NCBI GenBank assembly: GCA_034399355.1 | Contig: JAXMMT010000046.1 | Coordinates: 1 to 11,365 of the forward strand | Length of the DNA stretch: 11,365 bases | DNA from: UBA2279 sp034399355 | GTDB lineage: Bacteria; Actinomycetota; Coriobacteriia; Anaerosomatales; Anaerosomataceae | Direction of reading: 5' to 3' | Part shown: positions 1 through 4,732 of the stretch, one piece after another | Layout: every line of letters starts with the position of its first letter | How positions within the stretch are numbered: the stretch's first letter is position 1 | Translations under genes and position numbers: made by a program | The notes under the pieces: model-generated | Databases searched by the model: none | What the model saw: the letters and a program-made list of their open reading frames with translations, nothing else | Told to the model about the DNA's origin: nothing

Positions 1-139
1 CCCGAGCACTGCCTTCCTCCTGCTCCTGTCGACAGCGTCCCGGTTCCGGGATTACTACGACGGTACAGGCGTTGGTGGGGTGGTCAACTTTTCGATGATC
101 GAAGCGCCTCTAGGTGGTCAACTTTTAGAGTATCGAACA
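1..139. mobile_element. right-end remnant of an IS21-family insertion sequence
   Basis: Two copies of the 14-mer GGTGGTCAACTTTT lie at 79-92 and 113-126, 34 bp apart. Multiple short repeats of this type near the tip, and a tip ending in CA, are known features of the IS21 family. The likely tip is the CA at 138-139; read from the other strand it begins TGTTCGATAC. No istA or istB coding sequence can be read in the 75 bp visible to the left, so the body of the element, if still present, is outside the window. The repeat architecture is seen directly; the family name rests on recall of IS21-type ends. The sequence after 139 is the interior of an interrupted gene. Confidence 0.6.
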
Positions 140-506
140 CAAACCGCGTCCAGGCAATCGGCTCGACACGTATCTAAATCTCTACAAGAAATCCAAGGGC
201 AAGCGCATGCTCATGTATGGGCACAGCCAGCCCTTCAAGCCAGTGGGGACGCAAGGCGCAAGTATCAAGGGACTCAACACGCTCGGGAACGAGTTTGTGC
301 ACTTCGTTCCAAAGGGCTGGCTTCTTGAGGTGAGCAGACTTCCGCAGATCTTCGAGGATTGTCTGGCGCTGATTGCATTCTTGGGGTGGGAGTCCAACAA
401 CGTCATTTGGTATGAGGACGAGAATGAGAAGCGTGCGGTCAAGGCGCTCGAGTCTGCACGGAATGTTGTGGCGGCGTTGGCTGTAACGTACTCAGATTCT
501 CCCTAA
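140..506 (+). pseudogene. 5'-truncated gene of unknown function, probable cassette gene
   Basis: The frame is open from the IS end to TAA at 504-506 and encodes about 121 residues with no start near the junction; the first in-frame ATG (207) falls inside what reads as continuous protein. The segment just before it is basic (LNLYKKSKGKR). Downstream come MYGHSQPFKPVG, a hydrophobic stretch around FVHFVPKGW, and an acidic/aromatic segment (ESNNVIWYEDE). I do not recognise the family and assign no function. The protein looks like a soluble, compact domain whose N-terminus was removed by the IS21-type insertion. The stop codon lies inside the CCCTAAC box of the attC-like site at 501-585, a common arrangement in integron cassettes. 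A shortened product from ATG 207 (99 residues) is possible but unlikely to be the native protein. Confidence 0.55.
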
Positions 507-585
507 CCAGCGCATCCAGCAGAACGCCAGGAGCGATAGACTGACAGAAGCGCAAAGCGTCTGCTGATGCGCAAATACGTTCGAC
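501..585 (+). repeat. attC-like integron recombination site (site 1)
   Basis: The site has the expected layout. An R''-like box CCCTAAC (501-507) and an R'-like box GTTCGAC (579-585) flank a long imperfect palindrome. The left arm GCGCAT-C-CAGCAG-A-ACGC (510-527) pairs with the right arm GCGT-CTGCTG-ATGCGC (557-572). The left arm carries exactly two unpaired bases, C516 and A523, which are G and T on the bottom strand. Extrahelical G and T bases on the folded bottom strand are known determinants of attC recognition by integron integrases. Spacers between R and L boxes are unequal (2 and 6 nt), and position 4 of R' is C instead of a purine, so the site is not canonical. The TAA stop of the upstream gene lies inside R''. 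Recombination would occur between G579 and T580. Confidence 0.65.
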
Positions 586-588
586 AGA

Positions 589-1125
589 CTACTCCAGCGT
601 GCCGTATTCGGCTGAGTCCTCCGCGGCGATGTCCGCCTCAGCTTGGTATACCATCTCGCCGTGAGCCCGGACGTAGGCCACCGGGATCTTCGGATTGTTG
701 ATGTCCTTACCCCCGTCGGCGTGCCACTTCGTTTCCCACTTACTGTAGAATGGTTCCAGATCGGCGGGGTGCAGGAGGTACACCTCCTGCAGTGCTATGT
801 TGCGGTAGACGGCGAAGATCCAAGGGACCTTCCTGTACTTCGCGATGATTGTTGGGTTCATGTGGTGGTGAGTCGAGAAGCTCGAAGTCAGAGCGATGTT
901 CACGGACTTCAGCTCGTATTCTTGTCCGGTCGCGTCGACCGCATCGTTTCCCTCGCGACCGACAAGGCATTCGAGCCCGCACAGCAGCAGAACCTGAAGC
1001 AGCTTGCCGCCGTTGTCCTGAAAAACGTCGTCGATTCCGTGCCGTGACGCGAGGGCCTGGAACACCTCGACTGACGGCCAGAGGCTCACAAGAACAGGGT
1101 AGTCTCCGTCTGGTGTCAGTCTCAT
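589..1125 (-). CDS. pvuIIR-like: PvuII-type restriction endonuclease (CAGCTG)
   Basis: This type II endonuclease is predicted to cut CAGCTG as a homodimer. Long stretches match my recall of PvuII: DVFQDNGGKLLQVLL at about 33-47, GREGNDAVD at 56-64, QEYELKS at 68-74, FSTHHHMNP at 83-91 and KDINNPKIPV at 140-149. The catalytic set of PvuII (Asp58, Glu68, Lys70) corresponds to D61, E71 and K73, and the DNA-reading Ser/His loop is kept as S84-H88. At 178 residues it is longer than PvuII (157): a few residues are added at the N-terminus and about 18 acidic residues after the usual C-terminal Tyr. The ATG overlaps the TGA of the C gene (ATGA), so the two are probably translationally coupled. Intact and probably functional. 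Confidence 0.93.
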   Translation of the reverse strand: MRLTPDGDYPVLVSLWPSVEVFQALASRHGIDDVFQDNGGKLLQVLLLCGLECLVGREGNDAVDATGQEYELKSVNIALTSSFSTHHHMNPTIIAKYRKVPWIFAVYRNIALQEVYLLHPADLEPFYSKWETKWHADGGKDINNPKIPVAYVRAHGEMVYQAEADIAAEDSAEYGTLE

Positions 1126-1358
1126 GAGTTACGCTCTTCGAGTAGCGACGCTGCGCCGATTCCGAGCGCGGCAGCGAGTCTCTCAATGTTGTCAATCGAG
1201 ATATTTCGCTCACCGCGTTCGACGGATCCGACGTACGTTCGGTGCAAACCAGACGCCGTTGCCAAGGCCTCTTGTGAGAGCCCAGCGCGAAGCCGCGCCT
1301 CGCGAAGGTTCTCGGCGAAGCGTCGGCGGGTCTTTGAGGGGTTTGTGTTAGGGCTCAC
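1122..1358 (-). CDS. pvuIIC-like: R-M controller (C) protein, XRE-type helix-turn-helix
   Basis: This 78-residue transcription factor belongs to the C-protein group of R-M systems. It consists almost entirely of an XRE helix-turn-helix domain: LREARLRAGLSQEALATASG at about 18-37, then HRTYVGSVERGERNISIDNIERLAAALG. The ERNISIDN segment is typical of C proteins. In PvuII-like systems the C protein binds C-boxes, activates its own operon with the endonuclease gene, and delays restriction until methylation is in place. The start is GTG at 1356-1358. No Shine-Dalgarno is visible just upstream on the minus strand, so translation may be leaderless or start weakly, as reported for some other C genes. 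It overlaps the endonuclease gene by ATGA and is divergent from the methyltransferase, with the operator between them. Confidence 0.9.
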   Translation of the reverse strand: MSPNTNPSKTRRRFAENLREARLRAGLSQEALATASGLHRTYVGSVERGERNISIDNIERLAAALGIGAASLLEERNS

Positions 1359-1382
1359 AAGGGAGATAATGCAGCAGATGAT

Positions 1383-1408
1383 GACAATGTATCTACAGAC
1401 TATAAGTG
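1383..1408 (-). promoter_or_regulatory. C-box operator between the C-R operon and the methyltransferase gene
   Basis: On the minus strand the segment holds the half-site ACTTATAGTC (1407-1398), the spacer TGTA (1397-1394) and a second degenerate half-site GATACATTGTC (1393-1383). ACTTATAGTC and the 26-bp overall spacing agree with C-protein operators I recall, such as that of Esp1396I. The left-operator half is well preserved and the second half is weaker, the usual pattern for graded cooperative binding. The plus-strand -10-like hexamer TATAAG (1401-1406) of the methyltransferase promoter lies inside the box, so C protein bound here should repress the methyltransferase while activating its own operon. 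Confidence 0.7.
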
Positions 1409-1417
1409 GCGGTCACC

Positions 1418-2434
1418 ATGAGTAACCTGCCGGGGCCTTCCTACCTGACGCCGCATGGTGCGGCCTACATTGGCGATTCCCGCACCCTTCTGGCAGGCGT
1501 TCCTGATGGTTCAGTTAACCTCGTAATCACGAGCCCACCCTTCGCTCTGCAGCGTCAGAAAGAATACGGAAACCTCGAGCAGCATGAGTACATCGACTGG
1601 TTCATGACGTTCGCGGAGCTTGTCCACCGCAAGCTCGCGGATGACGGCAGCTTCGTGGTCGACTTGGGTGGCGCGTACATGAAAGGGGTCCCGGCCCGAA
1701 GCCTGTACAACTTCCGCCTCATGATCCGCATGGTGGACGAGTTGGGCTTCTTCTTGGCTGAGGACTTCTACTGGTTCAACCCCTCGAAGCTGCCCAGCCC
1801 GATCGAGTGGGTCAACAAGCGGAAGATGAGAACCAAGGATTCCGTCAACACGGTGTGGTGGCTGAGCAAGACAGAGTGGCCTAAGTCAGATGTCACCAAA
1901 GTCCTGGCTCCGTATAGCGATAGGATGAAGAAGCTGATCGAGGATCCCGATAAGTTCTACACGCCAAAGATGCGTCCCTCAGGGCATGACATCGGGCGCG
2001 GGTTCGCGAAGGACAACGGCGGAGCTATTCCCTCGAATCTGCTTCAGATCGCCAACTGCGAGTCGAACGGACAGTACCAGGCTGGCTGCAAGGCGGTCGG
2101 CGTCAAGACGCACCCCGCTCGCTTCCCTGCGAAAGTCCCCGAGTTCTTCGTGCGCATGCTCACGGAGCCCGGTGATCTTGTCATCGACATCTTCGCCGGT
2201 TCGAACACCACCGGCCAGGTCGCAGAAGCAGAGGGCAGACAATGGATGGCGTTTGAGGAATCTCGGGAATACGTCGCGGCATCCATCTTCCGATTCGTGG
2301 ACAAGACCACATCGCTCGACGATATGCTGCAGATGTACCAAGAGATTATCGACGGCGGATCGCTCTGCTTGGGCGGCGCTGATTCGTTGTCCGCGGGCGC
2401 GGAGGCTGGCTGTCGAACAAACGGACCAACCTGA
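1418..2434 (+). CDS. pvuIIM-like: PvuII-type DNA (cytosine-N4-)methyltransferase
   Basis: This enzyme methylates the N4 position of a cytosine in CAGCTG to protect host DNA. At 338 residues it is close to M.PvuII. The catalytic motif IV TSPPF (38-42) comes before the AdoMet-binding motif I DIFAGSNTTG (about 257-266), the permuted order of beta-class methyltransferases. Long segments match recalled M.PvuII, including NPSKLPSPIEWVNKRK and KVLAPYSDRMKKLIEDPDK. I chose ATG 1418 because the protein then begins with SNLPGPSYLTPHGAAYIGDS, like M.PvuII; the in-frame GTG at 1406 lies in the C-box. If TATAAG at 1401-1406 is the -10 element, the transcript would have only a few leader bases. The 3' end runs into the attC-like site at 2412-2472, so the last residues are encoded by the recombination site. 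Confidence 0.93.
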   Translation: MSNLPGPSYLTPHGAAYIGDSRTLLAGVPDGSVNLVITSPPFALQRQKEYGNLEQHEYIDWFMTFAELVHRKLADDGSFVVDLGGAYMKGVPARSLYNFRLMIRMVDELGFFLAEDFYWFNPSKLPSPIEWVNKRKMRTKDSVNTVWWLSKTEWPKSDVTKVLAPYSDRMKKLIEDPDKFYTPKMRPSGHDIGRGFAKDNGGAIPSNLLQIANCESNGQYQAGCKAVGVKTHPARFPAKVPEFFVRMLTEPGDLVIDIFAGSNTTGQVAEAEGRQWMAFEESREYVAASIFRFVDKTTSLDDMLQMYQEIIDGGSLCLGGADSLSAGAEAGCRTNGPT

Positions 2435-2472
2435 CTTCGCTTCGCTCGCAGGTTATTCGTCAGACGTTAGGC
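2412..2472 (+). repeat. attC-like integron recombination site (site 2)
   Basis: The R''-like box GTCGAAC (2412-2418) and the consensus R' box GTTAGGC (2466-2472, fitting GTTRRRY) lie at the ends of a 61-bp unit, close to the classic 59-base-element size. An inner stem AACCTG/CAGGTT (2428-2433 and 2449-2454) encloses a 15-nt loop, and an outer short stem pairs ACG-G-A (2421-2425) with TCGT (2457-2460), leaving one extra base on the left arm. The inner stem is perfect; the outer pairing is weak, so this site alone is less convincing than site 1. Support comes mainly from the R' consensus and from the R'' complementarity to the cassette start at 579-587. Recombination would occur between G2466 and T2467. 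Confidence 0.55.
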
Positions 2473-2694
2473 CGTCAGTCGCCACGAATAGGGCGAAACT
2501 GCAGCAACAATCGGCGCTGAACTGGCACGCTCGCTCAAGGCTACTGCCCAAACGACGCACCACCGAGGGTTGGTGGCGCGCCGCACAAACACTTTAGTCG
2601 CTGAAGCTTACTAAACTCTGAACCACATCCAAACAGGTTATTGGCAGCACAGCTCTCGCGGAGCCTTGCACGCGTGTCGCCCCAAATCGGCACG
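2473..2694. other. gene-less stretch: possible cassette remnant
   Basis: I see no convincing gene on either strand in this stretch; the frames open across it are shadows or have no recognisable protein character. If the site at 2412-2472 is attC, a third cassette would begin at T2467 (TTAGGC), and its own attC should contain GCCTAAC. I find no such box before the Rep gene, so this cassette would be truncated. One small palindrome, CCACCGA-GGG-TTGGTGG, lies near 2561-2577; it lacks a T-run and is not a clear terminator. Confidence 0.35.
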
Positions 2695-2737
2695 TTCGGG
2701 CGCGAGACCGAGATTCCCGTTGATAATCGGTTGATAC
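2695..2737 (+). pseudogene. remnant of the 3' end of a second, related integrase gene
   Basis: This 43-bp stretch matches 5788-5830, near the 3' end of the integrase gene, in 34 of 43 positions without gaps. In the integrase frame it reads FGRETEIPVDNRLI, against FGREASIPVDNLLT in the integrase. Half of the eight codon differences are synonymous third-position changes (ttt/ttc, gaa/gag, cct/ccc, gac/gat), which argues for a decayed or diverged coding sequence over a conserved protein-binding site. The matching stops abruptly on both sides. It lies 35 bp outside the Rep stop codon, at the left boundary of the Rep-Xis-Int element, and most likely marks an earlier element that used the same site. 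Confidence 0.55.
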
Positions 2738-2772
2738 AATCTGGTTTCAAACATGAAGTACAACGTTTGCAC

Positions 2773-3810
2773 TTAGAAACCGCCACCATTCCACGACGAC
2801 CAGACCATGGCCGGTCCCCTCCACTCAGCGTCCTCGCTCGACTCGAATACTACGGTAGCGCCGATTTGGCCAATTGCCTCGCGCACCTCATCCAGATTCA
2901 GCGCGCCGCCGCGCTGCACAGGCACATCGAGTCCTCGCGGAATCAGATAGCGTTTGCGGCCCTTCTGTCGGTCGTCGCCATCAAAGCTCTTACCCGCGTA
3001 CTTGGCGGCATAGGAAGCCGCTCGTGCAGCGTCGGGCCAGCGCTTCACGTCAATGCGAACGAATGTAGCCCCGCCACTGGGGACCATGCCGTGACGCCGC
3101 AGATACTCGGTCCAACCCACACGCAGGGTCGATAGCTCCTCTTTTGTGAACCGGTGCGGCACCAGCACGTGCCAGTGCCATCCATGCCCACCAGGGTGCA
3201 GCTCGGGAACCGCAAGCCATACCCGCCCATGATGCAACACGGACCCATGATCATGGATAAAGTCTTGCAGTAGACGCAGAGCGCGATCGTAGACGTGAAT
3301 CCCTTCGCCAGGAAACGTCAGAGTCACCATGTGGTCGAGTTCGTATTGACGACACAGTCGGCGCACTCGACACCTCGCACGGCGAGCGCATTCCGCGGCC
3401 GACCGCTGCTCCCGCTCAGCCCGTCGTTCTCCCTCAAGCACTGCGGCCTGCTCGGGACCGTATAACCGCCGCTCAGTCAGCTGTCGACGCGCCTCGCGCA
3501 AGTCGTCGCTGATTGATTTCCGCCCGCTTCCAGTCCGGACACCGAAAAACTCGCCCCCACCATTCGGGTATTCGATGAGCCCCACCGAGACAGGGGGCCT
3601 CCTGATCTCCCCCGTCCTAATGTTCACCCACTCAGCTTCCCTCCCGAGAAACGATGTAATAACAAGACTAGGGGCAGGGCGATTCTCGCCCCGCCCCGGT
3701 GCCTGCTGCGAAGCGGGGGCGGCAGGCCTGCGCGGTCCGTGCGGCCCCCGAGGGGCCCCCTTCGGACACGCGCCAGGCTCGCCGCCCTGTCGCTTTCGCT
3801 CAGCAGCCAC
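2773..3810 (-). CDS. HUH-type rolling-circle replication initiator (Rep)
   Basis: This predicted single-strand endonuclease nicks an origin through a catalytic tyrosine to start rolling-circle replication of the excised element. Numbered from the GTG at 3810 (345 aa), it shows motif 1 MVTLTFPGEG (161-170), the metal-binding HUH motif within HGWHWHVLVP (209-218), and a tyrosine motif YAAKYAGK with Y267 and Y271. The first 45 residues are rich in Pro, Gly and Arg and look poorly conserved. GTG 3810 has GAGG six bases upstream and overlaps the excisionase gene by 11 bases; TTG 3822 is an in-frame alternative with a less well placed GAGG. The gene forms one operon with the excisionase-like gene, as in actinobacterial integrative elements where Rep and Xis are induced together. 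The exact Rep family cannot be fixed by eye. Confidence 0.82.
   Translation of the reverse strand: MAAERKRQGGEPGACPKGAPRGPHGPRRPAAPASQQAPGRGENRPAPSLVITSFLGREAEWVNIRTGEIRRPPVSVGLIEYPNGGGEFFGVRTGSGRKSISDDLREARRQLTERRLYGPEQAAVLEGERRAEREQRSAAECARRARCRVRRLCRQYELDHMVTLTFPGEGIHVYDRALRLLQDFIHDHGSVLHHGRVWLAVPELHPGGHGWHWHVLVPHRFTKEELSTLRVGWTEYLRRHGMVPSGGATFVRIDVKRWPDAARAASYAAKYAGKSFDGDDRQKGRKRYLIPRGLDVPVQRGGALNLDEVREAIGQIGATVVFESSEDAEWRGPAMVWSSWNGGGF
3671..3768. repeat. cluster of GC-rich inverted repeats within the 5' part of rep
   Basis: A 12-bp hairpin with a 3-nt loop is seen at 3671-3682 and 3686-3697 (one mismatch). GCCTGC at 3701-3706 pairs with GCAGGC at 3722-3727, which is itself part of the perfect palindrome GCAGGCCTGC (3722-3731). 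GGCCCC at 3743-3748 pairs with GGGGCC at 3752-3757. Rolling-circle nicking origins are often hairpins in or near the rep gene, so this is a candidate double-strand origin. It could instead reflect the Pro/Gly/Arg-rich codon content of the Rep N-terminus. Confidence 0.35.
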
Positions 3811-3991
3811 GATCGGCCTCAAGCCAGCTCAGCACCTCGCCAAGCCTAAACCGCACGTAGCGTCCAACACGATAGTGTGGGATGCCACCGCTGGCTGTCC
3901 GCGCATACACCCAACTCTTGGGCACCGACAGTACGCTGGCAAGCTCCTCCACCGTAAGCAGGTGCCGACTCCCCGCCGTTCGTTCTTGCAT
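3800..3991 (-). CDS. xis: excisionase-like helix-turn-helix protein (Xis)
   Basis: A 63-residue protein of the excisionase/MerR-like winged-helix type: LLTVEELASVLSVPKSWVYA (about 11-30) is the helix-turn-helix, followed by HYRVGRYVRFRLGEVLSWLE, the usual wing and second helix of such proteins. Proteins of this kind bind near attachment sites and steer a tyrosine integrase towards excision. The ATG at 3989-3991 is preceded by GGAGG at good spacing on the minus strand. It is the first gene of the xis-rep operon, overlaps rep, and diverges from the XRE regulator gene. A role as a plain transcription factor cannot be excluded, but the position beside Rep and Int favours Xis. Confidence 0.75.
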   Translation of the reverse strand: MQERTAGSRHLLTVEELASVLSVPKSWVYARTASGGIPHYRVGRYVRFRLGEVLSWLEADRGC

Positions 3992-4123
3992 CTTAACCTC
4001 CGTAGTTAGAGTTCAATCGCTAACAGTTGCATCATACGGCCCTCATGCGTTATTCTGCAAGTGTTGTATCTCTAACTGCGTCTCAGTCCAGCTTCGTCTG
4101 GCTGAATTGACCAAGGAGGGGCC
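3992..4123. promoter_or_regulatory. divergent promoter region with repeated GTTAG operators
   Basis: The region lies between the xis-rep operon and the regulator gene. AGTTAGAG (4004-4011) and its perfect reverse complement CTCTAACT (4070-4077) flank it, and a third CTAAC lies at 4020-4024. A likely minus-strand promoter is TTGCAG (4060-4055) with TATGAT (4036-4031) at 18-bp spacing; a weaker plus-strand candidate is TTGCAT (4027-4032) with TATTCT (4051-4056). The GTTAG copies sit at the edges of both promoters, as expected for operators of the neighbouring XRE regulator. The start of the regulator gene has a strong AAGGAGG. The repeats are seen directly; their role is inferred. Confidence 0.5.
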
Positions 4124-4687
4124 ATGGCGGAACACATCGGTTTGACAGTCAAGAAGTTCAGGGAGGAGCGGAAGCTATCCAAAGCGCGGCTCGCACGAGA
4201 AGCAGGATTCTCGGATGCGTACCTCGTGCAGATTGAGAAGGGCGACCGCACTCCCTCGGCTGCTGTGCTCGAATCACTCGCAAAAGCGCTTCGAATTCCT
4301 CCCCACCGCTTGCTCATCCCAGCGGGACACTACGCCGAGACAGATCTAACACACGCACAGGCCGACGCGAAGCGCATCGCCGCACGTATCGAAGCAGCGC
4401 GCGGAAGCACATTGAGCGAAGAGGAGCAGGACCGTCTGCTCGCACTCTCCCTTAAGTATCTTGACTTCGCCCAGGCCGAGGAAGCGCACTTCGCAGATGA
4501 AGAAGTGATGGCAGCGCTCCTCGTCGATCACGTACGTGACACCGACCCGCTGGCCCTGACCCCGGAGGAGTTCTGGCAGTGGGACGTCAAAGGCTCTTGG
4601 GCCCCCGAACACTGGAACTCCCTGACCGAGCGGGACCGCAAGCTCGTCCAGCAGCTCATCAACCGCCTCGTAGAGCTTGCTCCATAG
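4124..4687 (+). CDS. XRE-family transcriptional regulator of the integrative element
   Basis: This 187-residue protein has an N-terminal lambda-repressor-like helix-turn-helix domain: KKFREERKLSKARLAREAGF with SDAYLVQIEKGDRTPS, at about residues 10-46. The C-terminal 120 residues are largely charged and helical, contain no recognised catalytic motif, and no family name can be given. ATG 4124 follows AAGGAGGGG at proper spacing. The gene diverges from xis-rep and lies just upstream of the integrase gene (45-bp gap), so it is probably the repressor that keeps the element integrated. The GTTAG repeats at 4004-4077 are its likely binding sites. There is no Ser-Lys peptidase or ImmA-like partner, so the induction route is not visible. 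Confidence 0.8.
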   Translation: MAEHIGLTVKKFREERKLSKARLAREAGFSDAYLVQIEKGDRTPSAAVLESLAKALRIPPHRLLIPAGHYAETDLTHAQADAKRIAARIEAARGSTLSEEEQDRLLALSLKYLDFAQAEEAHFADEEVMAALLVDHVRDTDPLALTPEEFWQWDVKGSWAPEHWNSLTERDRKLVQQLINRLVELAP

Positions 4688-4732
4688 AGCGAAGCGATGG
4701 CGTGAATTCACATCGGAAGGAGGTGAAAGACA

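Larger units (their letters stand above)
580..2466 (+). mobile_element. putative integron gene cassette carrying a PvuII-type R-M system
   Basis: If the two attC-like sites are real, the mobile unit runs from T580 to G2466 (1887 bp). The decisive internal test is complementarity: in a circular cassette the 5' end (TTRRRY) must pair with the R'' box of the cassette's own attC. Here GTTCGACAG (579-587) is a perfect 9-base reverse complement of CTGTCGAAC (2410-2418). The endonuclease stop codon is only 9 bases inside the left boundary and the methyltransferase stop lies within the right attC, which is the compact packing typical of cassettes. The cassette holds three genes in divergent arrangement with their own promoter region, so it would not depend on an integron promoter. 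No integron integrase or attI is visible; by site orientation they would lie to the left. Confidence 0.62.

Noticed and set aside
740..1213. A 157-codon frame overlapping the endonuclease and C genes on the same strand.
   Set aside because: It is an Arg-rich off-frame shadow of two strongly recognisable genes.
1406..1417. The upstream GTG as the methyltransferase start.
   Set aside because: It lies within the C-box and overlaps the putative -10 element; ATG 1418 fits the M.PvuII N-terminus.
2637..2650. A short similarity (AGGTTATTGG against AGTTTATTGG) to the sequence at the tRNA 3' end, as a possible left attachment site.
   Set aside because: The match is only about 11 of 15 bases, does not continue into the tRNA T-arm, and is on the wrong side of the integrase fragment; it is within chance expectation.
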